Made by a program: the position numbers and the translations under genes | Shown: positions 30,526 through 38,728 of the stretch, one piece after another | How positions within the stretch are numbered: position 1 is the first letter of the stretch | Layout: each line of letters begins with the position of its first letter | The notes under the pieces: generated by a model | What the model saw: only the letters and a program-made list of their open reading frames with translations | Database searches by the model: none | What the model was told of the DNA's origin: nothing | Assembly (NCBI RefSeq): GCF_024758725.1 | Contig: NZ_CP096972.1 | Coordinates: 1,098,001 to 1,162,000, forward strand | Direction of reading: 5' to 3' | Length of the DNA stretch: 64,000 nucleotides | Origin: Sphingomonas sp. SUN039 | GTDB lineage: Bacteria; Pseudomonadota; Alphaproteobacteria; Sphingomonadales; Sphingomonadaceae

Positions 30526-31380
30526 ATGCCCCGTCCCCGCGACATTGGCGTTATCGATACGCTGATCGGCTTTCGAGACCGCACCCATGCGCCGCTGGTC
30601 GCCAGCGAAAAGGTGAAGTGGGACCGGCACCCGGCGGAATATATGTTCAAGGACCTGCCCGGCGAACTGGCCGAGGGACGAACGCGCGATTCCTCGATCG
30701 AGGAAACGCTCGCCAAGATGGACGAATTCAACATCCGCGTCGGTGTCATCCATACCAACGATGACCGCACCGCCGAAGCCCTGCGCCGTTACCCCGACCG
30801 GTTCGTCGGCATCATGCCGACCAATCCGCACCGTGGCATGGACGCGGTGCGCGACATTCAGAGCGCGTATGACACCTATGGTCTGAAGGGCGTGTCGATG
30901 TTCCCCTCGGGGCAAAACCCGCCCTGCCCGATCAACGACAAGCACTGGTATCCGGTTTATGCCAAATGCTGCGAGCTCGGCATCCCGGTGTTCTGCACCA
31001 CGGGCGTCCCCGGTCCGCGCATCCCGCTCGCCCCGCAGAAGATCGAGCTGATCGACGAAGTTTGCTACGACTTTCCCGAGCTGAAATTCGTCATGCGCCA
31101 CGGTGCGGACCCGTGGGTCGACCTCGCGGTCAAGTTGCTGCTCAAATGGCCGAACCTCTACTATTCGACGACTGCCTTCGCGCCGAAATACTGGCCCAAG
31201 GAGATCATCGACTTCGCCAACACGCGTGGCAGCGACAAGATCATCTACGGCGGCTATTTCCCGATGGGGCTGGATCTCGAGCGCATCTTCCGCGAGATGG
31301 ACGACGTGCCGTTCAAGGATGAAGTCTGGTCGAAATTCCTGCATGACAATGCCGCAAAGGTGCTTGGCCTTTCGGCGTAG
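30526..31380 (+). CDS. Amidohydrolase_2-family protein with missing metal ligands
   Basis: A 284-residue TIM-barrel protein of the ACMSD-like amidohydrolase family, recognisable from AEYMFKDLPGEL, RYPDRFVGIMPTNP and KFVMRHGADPWVDL. The usual N-terminal D-x-H-x-H is IDTLIGF here (Leu13 and Gly15 at the histidine positions), and the usual catalytic Asp of GSDxP is Tyr244 in YGGYFPMG. A metal-dependent hydrolase or decarboxylase mechanism is therefore doubtful. A good GAGAGGA ribosome site precedes the ATG. It lies 20 bases before the 2OG oxygenase gene. Confidence 0.82.
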   Translation: MPRPRDIGVIDTLIGFRDRTHAPLVASEKVKWDRHPAEYMFKDLPGELAEGRTRDSSIEETLAKMDEFNIRVGVIHTNDDRTAEALRRYPDRFVGIMPTNPHRGMDAVRDIQSAYDTYGLKGVSMFPSGQNPPCPINDKHWYPVYAKCCELGIPVFCTTGVPGPRIPLAPQKIELIDEVCYDFPELKFVMRHGADPWVDLAVKLLLKWPNLYYSTTAFAPKYWPKEIIDFANTRGSDKIIYGGYFPMGLDLERIFREMDDVPFKDEVWSKFLHDNAAKVLGLSA

Positions 31381-31400
31381 CGGTACCCGACGTAGGGCGG

Positions 31401-32141
31401 ATGAAACAGATGACGCATCACGACGCCGAGCTGCAGATGGCGTTGTCCGCCGCACAGATCGGCGATGCCGCGAGCAGCTTTGCCCGCAGCGGCATCATCC
31501 GGATTGCCGAACCCTTTTCCGCCGATGTCGCCGAGCGGCTGCACCGCCATCTCGACACGGAAATCTCCTGGGGCAGAACGTTCAGCCGAGGAGAGAAGGA
31601 TGCCTGGGATCTGACGCCGGAGGCGATCGCCGCGCTGGACGGGGACAAGCAGAAGGCCTTTCTAACTGCCGTCCACGACACGGCGCGCGATGGTTTCCAG
31701 TTTTTGTTCGACTCGCTGATCGTGTCCGACGATGCCGATGCGCGCGCTGACCGTGGATTATTGATCGACCGGGTAGTCGACGCACTCAACCATCCAGCCT
31801 CGCTCGACGCGTTCCGCGCGATCACCGGGACGCCCGATATCTACCGCGTCAACGGCCAGGCGACGCGGTATCTGCCCGGGCATTTCCTGACGAGCCACGA
31901 CGATGGCATCGACGGTGAAAACCGCGTCGCCGCCTATGTCATCAACCTCACCAAGGGCTGGCGGACCGATTGGGGCGGATTGCTGCAATTCCAGACAGGT
32001 TCCGGCGACGTCCCGCTCGCGCTTAAGCCCGGGTTCAACACTATCCACCTGTTTCGCGTACCCCAAGTGCACAGCGTCACCTTTGTCGCCCCTTTCGCCG
32101 CATTGCCACGCTACGCAATCACTGGCTGGCTTTGCCGATAG
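31401..32141 (+). CDS. 2-oxoglutarate/Fe(II)-dependent oxygenase
   Basis: A 246-residue protein with a double-stranded beta-helix domain of the prolyl-4-hydroxylase type in its second half. The iron ligands are His166 and Asp168 in LTSHDDG, with His224 in VPQVHSV; Arg237 in LPRYAITGW would bind 2-oxoglutarate. The N-terminal 120 residues are mostly helical and unassigned. Substrate could be a small molecule or protein. An alternative ATG is at 31410. It is convergent with the ThuA-domain gene, 22 bases away. Confidence 0.82.
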   Translation: MKQMTHHDAELQMALSAAQIGDAASSFARSGIIRIAEPFSADVAERLHRHLDTEISWGRTFSRGEKDAWDLTPEAIAALDGDKQKAFLTAVHDTARDGFQFLFDSLIVSDDADARADRGLLIDRVVDALNHPASLDAFRAITGTPDIYRVNGQATRYLPGHFLTSHDDGIDGENRVAAYVINLTKGWRTDWGGLLQFQTGSGDVPLALKPGFNTIHLFRVPQVHSVTFVAPFAALPRYAITGWLCR

Positions 32142-32163
32142 AGACAACGCGAAAATGGCTGCA

Positions 32164-33081
32164 TTATCCGTTGGAGCGCAAGATTTCTCTGCCCCCCGCG
32201 CACTTCGGCCCCTCAAACCCTGCCGCCCAGCTAATCGCCCCTGAAATCATCGCCAAGTGCCTAGATTCGGAATAGGCCCCCGCCTGATGCCCCAGCGCTG
32301 AATAAAACGCGCTGCCATTGCGGACGCAGTGGGCCCAGACCATCGGATGGTCCTTGCCCATGCTGATATCCTTGTCGATCACGAGCGGAAACCTGAGGCG
32401 CGGAGCGTAGGATGTCTCGTCGAGTGTGACGAGAATGAGATAACCCTTGGCGCGCGGACTTTTGTCGAAGCTGTACCACTCGTCATTACGGATCCATTCG
32501 GCGCCGAGTCCGCGCGTGGCGGGATGGGTGTGGTCTTCGACGATTAACCGGCCGCGCTGAATATGCGGGCTGAGCGTGTGGCCGATGAACTGCGCCCCGA
32601 TCAGCTCGTCGGCATACCAGCGCCATTTATACGAAGGGTCGCCGCCCGCACCGTGCAGCCCGACATAACCGCCGCCGCTTTCAAGCCAGGTCCTGAACGC
32701 TGCGCGTTGGCCGACCGTGAGTACGTCACCGCTGACGCTGTTCCAGACTACCGCCCTGAATTGGCTCAGCTGCGCCCCGTTGAACACGGCGGCATTCTGG
32801 GTGGTGTAGGTCGACCAGCCCTTGTCTTTAGCGAGCTTCTCGAGCGCGCTATTGGCGGCGTCGATCTGGGCAGAATCTCTAAATCCGTTGGTCTTGGAAA
32901 AAATCAGGATCGTCGGCGCGTTGAAGTCGGGCAGCTTCGGCGCGTCCGCGTCGTAAACGATTCCCACGCCTAGGATCATCCGACCGATATTACCCGGCCC
33001 CATGCCCCACAACAACAGCGCTGCCAGCAGCAGGACCAGCGCCGAGACCAAGCCGCCGCCCCATTTGAGTACGCGGCGCAT
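32164..33081 (-). CDS. ThuA-domain protein with N-terminal membrane anchor
   Basis: A 305-residue protein. One hydrophobic helix (about residues 7-26, WGGGLVSALVLLLAALLLWG) precedes a ThuA-like class-I glutamine-amidotransferase fold: TILIFSKTNGFRDSAQID, GGYVGLHGAGGDPSYKW and HPMVWAHCVRNGSAFYSALGH (in part). ThuA domains are found in sugar and organic-acid metabolism and often lack a nucleophilic cysteine. The active site faces the periplasm if the anchor is real. It ends the six-gene operon that begins at 38671, 7 bases after the ACAD gene. Confidence 0.85.
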   Translation of the reverse strand: MRRVLKWGGGLVSALVLLLAALLLWGMGPGNIGRMILGVGIVYDADAPKLPDFNAPTILIFSKTNGFRDSAQIDAANSALEKLAKDKGWSTYTTQNAAVFNGAQLSQFRAVVWNSVSGDVLTVGQRAAFRTWLESGGGYVGLHGAGGDPSYKWRWYADELIGAQFIGHTLSPHIQRGRLIVEDHTHPATRGLGAEWIRNDEWYSFDKSPRAKGYLILVTLDETSYAPRLRFPLVIDKDISMGKDHPMVWAHCVRNGSAFYSALGHQAGAYSESRHLAMISGAISWAAGFEGPKCAGGREILRSNG

Positions 33082-33088
33082 GGCCGCA

Positions 33089-34261
33089 TTAAGCCGCTAT
33101 TGGCCGCACCAGTGTCCCGACGCCGTGCAGCAACTGGTTGGCAATGATCGCATAATGCATTTCGGACGCCCCTTCGGCGATGCACTTTGCCTTGGCATCG
33201 CGCATGTAGCGGTTGACGCCGGTGGCATCCATGATGCCGCTGCCGCCCCACATTTGGAGGAGCTTGGCGCATACCTCGAACGCAGTGTCGCCGATCCACG
33301 CCTTGCAGACGCTGCCCATCGCCGGTTCCATCGCGCCTGCATCGAACGCGCGGGCGTTGGCGTAAAGCAACGCGCGCCCTGCAACGAGCTTGGCGTGCGC
33401 CTCTGCCAGCCAGTAGCTGATCGGCTGCAACTCGGCCATGTCCTTGCCGTAGAGGCGACGCGCCTTCACATAGTCGAGCGTCTTGTCGAGCATCCCCTGT
33501 GCACAGCCGAGCGACGTCGCGGCATGGGCGAGCACATTGGCGTGGTTGGCCGGGCGGTGTGAGAAGCCGCCGGTCAGCACGTCGCCTAGGATATCGTCAT
33601 CCTCAATTCGGATGTTGTTGTAGTTGATCGATCCCGTGTTGGTTCCGCGCCAGCCGAGCTTGTGCTCATGGGGTAGGATCTCGACGCCGGCCCGGTCCAG
33701 GTCGACCGCGATGCAGCCATAGCCTTCCTTGCCATCGCGGCCATAGGTTTTGCACATGACCAGCACGACCTTGGCATTCGCCTGCGTGCAATAAAGCTTT
33801 GCCCCATCGAGCCGCCAGCCGTTGCCGTCGGGCGTCAGCTTGGTCAGATGAGATGCGACATTCGCCGCTCCCGCGGGCTCGCTCTGCGAATAGGCGATCA
33901 CCCGTTCGCCGCTGGCGGACGGTGGAAGAAGCCGTTGCTTTTGGTCCGCGGTGCCAAGCATCTCGACCGTGCGTGGGGACAGCACCATCTGCACCGTCAA
34001 TGCGCCTGCAAATGCGGGGCTGGCCTTGGCGATTTGTTCGGAAACAAGGCACACTGAAACGAGATCGGCGCCTGACCCGCCATAGTCGGGCGAGGTGTAA
34101 AGGCCGAACAGCCCCACCTTAGACGCCTTGGCAATCAGCGCGTCGGGCGTGTGCTCATCGCGGTCGATCTGCGCCGCCAGCGGTTCGACTTCCTTCGCCG
34201 CAAAGGCCTGCGCCATATCGCGCAGGGCACGCTGTTCGTCGTTCAGCCAGTCGAGCATCAA
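33089..34261 (-). CDS. Acyl-CoA dehydrogenase
   Basis: A 390-residue ACAD. It shows AYSQSEPAGAANVASHLT (FAD loop), GWRLDGAKLYCTQANAKVVL, KLGWRGTNTGSINYNNIRI and C-terminal RYMRDAKAKCIAEGASEMHY (each shown within length), where Glu of EGASEM is the expected catalytic base. This resembles homotetrameric short- and branched-chain enzymes, unlike the paired ACADs at 27-29 kb. It is co-directional with the old-yellow-enzyme-like gene, 9 bases upstream. Electrons would go to the EtfAB encoded in this window. Confidence 0.9.
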   Translation of the reverse strand: MMLDWLNDEQRALRDMAQAFAAKEVEPLAAQIDRDEHTPDALIAKASKVGLFGLYTSPDYGGSGADLVSVCLVSEQIAKASPAFAGALTVQMVLSPRTVEMLGTADQKQRLLPPSASGERVIAYSQSEPAGAANVASHLTKLTPDGNGWRLDGAKLYCTQANAKVVLVMCKTYGRDGKEGYGCIAVDLDRAGVEILPHEHKLGWRGTNTGSINYNNIRIEDDDILGDVLTGGFSHRPANHANVLAHAATSLGCAQGMLDKTLDYVKARRLYGKDMAELQPISYWLAEAHAKLVAGRALLYANARAFDAGAMEPAMGSVCKAWIGDTAFEVCAKLLQMWGGSGIMDATGVNRYMRDAKAKCIAEGASEMHYAIIANQLLHGVGTLVRPIAA

Positions 34262-34270
34262 AAAAGATTC

Positions 34271-36292
34271 CTAAATATTGCGCGCGAGGTAGGCCGCCTC
34301 ATGGATCGAATTGCCGTAGGAACGCGGCTTGCGCGCGTCGCCGATAACCTGCACCTGGATGCCGGTCTTCGCCAATCTGATCGACAGCGGATCATAGGCG
34401 ACCCGTCCCGGCGACACCACTATCGCAGCGCAGGCGAGAGATTCCATACGTCCATCGGCGTGGCGCACCGCAACACTGCCATCGCCGATGGTTTCCAGCG
34501 AGACGCCGGTTTCTGGTGTCAGTCCGACCTCTCCTGCCCACATCATCACGAAGCGCGCACGTGAGCCGATGTACGAAGTCGGTACGAAGGTCGCGGCGGG
34601 CTCGAGCAGCCGGACGACGCGCCCCGCCCGCGCCAGATCGAGCGCCAGTTCGACACCTTCGGCCGCGCCCCAGACAACAACAGCGCCTGGCGGGAGCGTT
34701 TCGGGCCCCTCGGCCAGCGCTCGGTCGATCGTACGGGCAAAGCCGCTGATTAGCGCTGCCGAAAGTCCCTCGACCTCGGGCAGTGCGGCAACGGCACCCG
34801 TGGCGACGACCAGAACATCGGGCTCTTCATCCAGAATGCGTTCGAGGGTCAGCTCGGTGTTGAGATGCACCGTCACGTTCGACTTGCCGATCATGAGACG
34901 GTGCCATTCGGGCTGATAGGCAATCTGTTCCATATTGCGCAGCGTGCGGTAATTGCCCGCCCAGTTCATTACGCCGCCGAGCCTGTCGGACTTTTCGAAC
35001 AGAGTTACGTCATGGCCGATCTCGTCTGCCGTAATGGCATATTCCATACCGCCCGAACCGCCGCCCGCGATGAACACACGCTTGGGCTTTGTCGTTGGGA
35101 CAATTCGATAGTCGCGATCGCGACTGAACGCAGCGTTCTGCGCGGAACCGGCCACCCCCTTGTTGAAGATATTCCCGGCCAACAGCGAAGCGCCGGTTCG
35201 CGTGGATTTGCGGATTTCTGCTTCGCGCCCCTCGGCAATCTTGCGCGGAAAATCAGGATCGTCGAGCGACTGACGGCACGACGCGAAAAAGTCCGCTGCG
35301 CCCTCGCCGATCATTTCGCGCATCTGTTCGGGCGTGTTGATGTTGCACGAGCCCATCAAAGGCATGTCGATGCCACGCGCCCTCAGCCCTTCGCGCATGC
35401 GCTTGATATAGGGCAGGGCAACAAGGTTCGGCACGTAAAACCCGCCGCCGATCACTTCGCCTGAAGTCACTTCCTGGCTACGGCTCTTGGCCGGAAGCAT
35501 CGAGCCAAAGGTGCAGTCCATCGCATCGATGCCGAGCGCATGGAGGCGCGTGGCGTAATGCTCGATGAAATATTCGACATCGTAGCCGCCGTCGAAGTTC
35601 TCTTCGCACACCATGCGCGGGATTTGCGGGTAATCGACCCCGCACAATGCCTGCGCGCGCTGGATGATGCGTTCACAAAACAGGAAGCGATCCGAATAAG
35701 CGTCGTTGCGGCCCTGGTTCTCGAGCAGCGACAAAGTGACGTGCGGCAACGACCCGTGGCAGAAATGATAGGAAACATAATCGTAACCCGCCTCTTTCGC
35801 GCGGCGTGCCGCCTGCGCGAAGACTTCTACGAGGTCGTCATAATCCTGCGTCGTCAAAACACCGGGCTGCTGGTTACCAATCGGATATTTGCCCGTCGGT
35901 CCCCATGAAACCGTGCCCGGAATCCACCCCTTGCCGGGTTCGAGGGGCGACGTCGCGCCAACGCCAGGGATCAAACCGCCGTAAAAAAGCTGCAAACCAG
36001 CAAGAGCGCCGTTGTTGTGGATGACCTCGACGAGCTCACGGTGGCTGATGATATAGGTATCGTCATAGATGCCGAACATGCGTTCGTTGATGAGTCCGTC
36101 CCAGCGCACACAGGTCGCGCCAACGCACACGGCGCCGAATCCCCCCGCCGCAAAGGCTTCATACGCCCCGACGGCGCGCCGGGTAATGTAGCCCTTGTCA
36201 TCCGACATGTTCATCGTCGTCGGCGCGTGGACCATACGGTTCTTGAACGTCAGATGCCTGGTCTGGAAAGGTTCGAGTAGCGGATCGTTCAC
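34271..36292 (-). CDS. Old-yellow-enzyme/dienoyl-CoA-reductase-like flavoprotein lacking Fe-S cysteines
   Basis: A 673-residue two-module protein: an N-terminal FMN TIM barrel (LTFKNRMVHAPTTMN; catalytic YHFCHGSLPH) and a C-terminal FAD/NAD(P)H module (VFIAGGGSGGMEYAITADEIG in part). The linker that in 2,4-dienoyl-CoA reductases carries four Fe-S cysteines reads EIRKSTRTGASLLAGNIF then VAGSAQNAAFSRD, with no cysteine. Start GTG 36292 is chosen because TTTGGAG lies 6 bases upstream; the frame begins at GTG 36316. It likely reduces an activated C=C bond in a CoA ester or enone, within the OB-fold/thiolase operon. Confidence 0.88.
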   Translation of the reverse strand: MNDPLLEPFQTRHLTFKNRMVHAPTTMNMSDDKGYITRRAVGAYEAFAAGGFGAVCVGATCVRWDGLINERMFGIYDDTYIISHRELVEVIHNNGALAGLQLFYGGLIPGVGATSPLEPGKGWIPGTVSWGPTGKYPIGNQQPGVLTTQDYDDLVEVFAQAARRAKEAGYDYVSYHFCHGSLPHVTLSLLENQGRNDAYSDRFLFCERIIQRAQALCGVDYPQIPRMVCEENFDGGYDVEYFIEHYATRLHALGIDAMDCTFGSMLPAKSRSQEVTSGEVIGGGFYVPNLVALPYIKRMREGLRARGIDMPLMGSCNINTPEQMREMIGEGAADFFASCRQSLDDPDFPRKIAEGREAEIRKSTRTGASLLAGNIFNKGVAGSAQNAAFSRDRDYRIVPTTKPKRVFIAGGGSGGMEYAITADEIGHDVTLFEKSDRLGGVMNWAGNYRTLRNMEQIAYQPEWHRLMIGKSNVTVHLNTELTLERILDEEPDVLVVATGAVAALPEVEGLSAALISGFARTIDRALAEGPETLPPGAVVVWGAAEGVELALDLARAGRVVRLLEPAATFVPTSYIGSRARFVMMWAGEVGLTPETGVSLETIGDGSVAVRHADGRMESLACAAIVVSPGRVAYDPLSIRLAKTGIQVQVIGDARKPRSYGNSIHEAAYLARNI

Positions 36293-36312
36293 GGGATGCT
36301 CCAAAGGAAGTC

Positions 36313-37092
36313 TCACGCGCCCTGGGCGCGGTCAATGCTGTAGATCGAGCCGGAAATGAAACTGGCGCGATCTGACACGAGAAACAGGATCAGGTCGGCA
36401 ATTTCAGCGGGTTGCGCGGGCCTGCCGCTGGCGAAGACCTGCAGCGTCTGTTCACGGCCGCCCAGCTTTGCGTCGAACTGGTCGTAGACCTGCTGTGCCA
36501 TGCCGGTTTCGGTAAAGCCCGGCAGGACCGCGTTGATCCGGATATCGAGTCCCGCGCGGTTGGTTTCGAGCGCGGCACTGCGCGTGAAATGCGAGACAGC
36601 CGCCTTGCTCGCCCCATAGGATGCCATTGCCGGATTGCCCTTAAGCGAAGCCGTCGATGACACGTTGACGATGGCGCCACGGCCGACAAGGCGCATGTGA
36701 TCGAGGGCCAGCGCCATGCCGCGCAAGGTTCCCTCGACATTGACTGCGAAAACCTCATGATAAGTCGGAAAGATGCTCGCATCGACCCGGTCGAAACGCG
36801 CAATGCCTGCGCTGTTGACCAATATGTCGAGCCGCCCCCATTCAGCAGCGATCCAGTCGCCCAGCGCCTGCCAGTCGTTCTCTTGCGTCACGTCATGGGT
36901 TCTGGCGACGACCTTGCAACCGACCTTGTCGAGTGCAGCTGCCGCCGCCGCAACGCCGACGTGATCGCGGTCGAGCAAAATCACTGCGGCGCCTGCGCGT
37001 GCAATCGCTTCCGCAGACGCCTGTCCGATCCCGGCCGCCGCACCGGTAATCACGGCGACTTGGCCCGACAGATCGATCCAGGGACCGTCCAC
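36313..37092 (-). CDS. Short-chain dehydrogenase/reductase
   Basis: A 259-residue SDR with TGAAAGIGQAS at the N-terminus, NSAG near residue 90, YGASKAAVSH as the active-site Tyr/Lys and LPGFTETGMA after it. GTG 37092 is taken as start: it lies 2 bases beyond the thiolase stop and has AAAAGG about 7 bases upstream; the frame to 37404 lies inside the thiolase. Its place between thiolase and enone-reductase genes suits a hydroxyacyl-CoA or ring-alcohol dehydrogenase. Confidence 0.9.
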   Translation of the reverse strand: MDGPWIDLSGQVAVITGAAAGIGQASAEAIARAGAAVILLDRDHVGVAAAAAALDKVGCKVVARTHDVTQENDWQALGDWIAAEWGRLDILVNSAGIARFDRVDASIFPTYHEVFAVNVEGTLRGMALALDHMRLVGRGAIVNVSSTASLKGNPAMASYGASKAAVSHFTRSAALETNRAGLDIRINAVLPGFTETGMAQQVYDQFDAKLGGREQTLQVFASGRPAQPAEIADLILFLVSDRASFISGSIYSIDRAQGA

Positions 37093-37094
37093 CT

Positions 37095-38237
37095 TCAGGC
37101 CTTTTCGAAGATGTGGACGCCGGCCGCTGACGACCCGCCGAAGCCGAGCACATGCGTCATGCCGATCCGCGCGCCGCTGACCTGTCGCGCGCCGACTTCG
37201 CCGCGAAGTTGCTCGACGATCTCGATCATGTTGGCGACACCTGTCGCGCCGATCGGATGCCCTTTGGACAACAGCCCGCCCGAAACATTGACCGGGATCC
37301 GTCCACCCAGCGCTGTCTCGCCCGACGAAATCATTCGCCCGGCTTCGCCAGCGGCGCACAGCCCGAGGTTTTCGTAATGCAGAATTTCTGCGGTTGCGAA
37401 GCAATCGTGCAGCTCGACAAGGTCGAGATCTTCGGGTCCGACGCCTGCCATTTCATAGGCGCGCGCCGCCGCCAGACGCGTGACCGAATTGGGTTCGAGC
37501 ATTTCCGGGCTTCGCGGCTCGAACACATCGGACGCCATCGCCGAGCCCCGGATGCGGACGGCGCGCGCCATGCCAAGCTCGCGCGCTCGCTTTTCCGACA
37601 CCAACACCAGCGCTGCCGCGCCATCGACATTGGCCGAACACATCAGCTTGGTGAGGGGATAAGCGATCATCTCGCTTGCCAGAACCATGTCGAGCGGCGT
37701 TTCCTTCTGATATGCCGCCTTGGGGTTCATCGTCGCGTGATGATGGTTTTTGACCGCGACCTGCGCAAATTGTTCGAGCGTCGTGCCATAGGCGTTGGTA
37801 TGGACCATCCCCGCCTCGGCGAACAGCGCCGGCATCGTGACCGATCCGAACAGCCCCTCGGGCGGCGGTCCGTCGACGGGCGACCCGCCGAGCATGCCGC
37901 TCGGGTTCTTCTCGGCGCCCACGACGAGGACGATGTCATAAAGCCCGCTCTTGATGCCGGTGAACGCTTCGCGCACTGCGCTCGCGCCCGACGCGCAGGC
38001 GTTCGAAACGTTGATGCACGGCACGCCGGTCTGGCCGATCTGCTGGAGGATTTTCTGGCCGAGCATCGAAGCCGCGTTGAAGGTGGATGAGGCGTAGACC
38101 GCACCGACATCCTTGATACCGAGACCCGCGTCGTCGAGCGCCATCAGCGCGGCTTCCGCCCCGAGTTGAAAATAGGTGCGGTCCGGATAGCGCCCGAATT
38201 TGATCATCCCGGCACCGACAATGAACACATCGGTCAT
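37095..38237 (-). CDS. SCP2-type thiolase with intact active site
   Basis: A 380-residue thiolase of the SCP-x subfamily. The nucleophile is Cys81 in SNACASGAS. His277 sits in the HDCF motif, whose cysteine takes over the role of the missing C-terminal CxG, and His327 is in GHPIGATG. The C-terminus reads THVLGFGG as in SCP2 thiolases. It should cleave a 3-oxoacyl-CoA. It overlaps its OB-fold partner gene by 4 bases; such pairs form complexes in steroid and aromatic-acid catabolism. Confidence 0.92.
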   Translation of the reverse strand: MTDVFIVGAGMIKFGRYPDRTYFQLGAEAALMALDDAGLGIKDVGAVYASSTFNAASMLGQKILQQIGQTGVPCINVSNACASGASAVREAFTGIKSGLYDIVLVVGAEKNPSGMLGGSPVDGPPPEGLFGSVTMPALFAEAGMVHTNAYGTTLEQFAQVAVKNHHHATMNPKAAYQKETPLDMVLASEMIAYPLTKLMCSANVDGAAALVLVSEKRARELGMARAVRIRGSAMASDVFEPRSPEMLEPNSVTRLAAARAYEMAGVGPEDLDLVELHDCFATAEILHYENLGLCAAGEAGRMISSGETALGGRIPVNVSGGLLSKGHPIGATGVANMIEIVEQLRGEVGARQVSGARIGMTHVLGFGGSSAAGVHIFEKA

Positions 38238-38671
38238 GCGTGTGCTCCTTCAGGGACGAAATGAAAGCCGACATAGGATGCCCCATGCTTGTCATGGGTC
38301 CCGCCGGCGTCGTCGAGAACGACGACGACCGGCATTCCTGACCGCAACGCGTTCGCCTCGACGTTCCGAAGCGTGCCTTTAAGGCTTAGTCCGTCATCGA
38401 GGTCGACGATCGCCGAGACGAACGGCACAGCGATACCGGGATAGCTGCGATGGACGACCGCCCATGAAAACAGCTTCCCATGGTCCGTCGCACGAAACGC
38501 CGCGGGCGGCGTCCGCGAGGTACAGCTGCGGCATGCCATAGTGGCGACGGTCACGACCGCACCACACGCTTGGCAGCGGTACCCCTCGATCCAGGCAGAC
38601 CCGTCGGGGCCAACCCGAACGACTTTGGTTCCCGGCTTGGCCAAGGTCGAGTTTTCCATCGTCAAAGCCAC
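38234..38671 (-). CDS. Zn-ribbon OB-fold (DUF35) partner protein
   Basis: About 145 residues. An N-terminal rubredoxin-like zinc ribbon (YRCQACGAV and MACRSCTS, four cysteines) is followed by an OB fold with SWAVVHRSYPGIAVPFV. DUF35 proteins bind acyl-CoA and partner thiolase-fold or hydratase enzymes. GTG 38671 is favoured by AGGAG just upstream; ATG 38659 is the alternative. It heads the operon OB-fold, thiolase, SDR, flavoprotein, ACAD, ThuA, and a TGCACAT motif lies upstream. Confidence 0.87.
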   Translation of the reverse strand: MALTMENSTLAKPGTKVVRVGPDGSAWIEGYRCQACGAVVTVATMACRSCTSRTPPAAFRATDHGKLFSWAVVHRSYPGIAVPFVSAIVDLDDGLSLKGTLRNVEANALRSGMPVVVVLDDAGGTHDKHGASYVGFHFVPEGAHA

Positions 38672-38692
38672 TCTCTCCTGTCGAACAACGAC

Positions 38693-38715
38693 GCATTGCA
38701 CATATGGTAATGCAT
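38693..38715 (+). promoter_or_regulatory. TGCACAT-type shared motif, site 2
   Basis: A 23-base element holding TGCACAT, five bases (ATGGT), then AATGCAT. It lies 22 bases upstream of the OB-fold start, so it overlaps the likely promoter of the six-gene operon. Arms GCATT and AATGC also make it partly symmetric. Confidence 0.6.
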
Positions 38716-38728
38716 TATCAAAGGCGAG

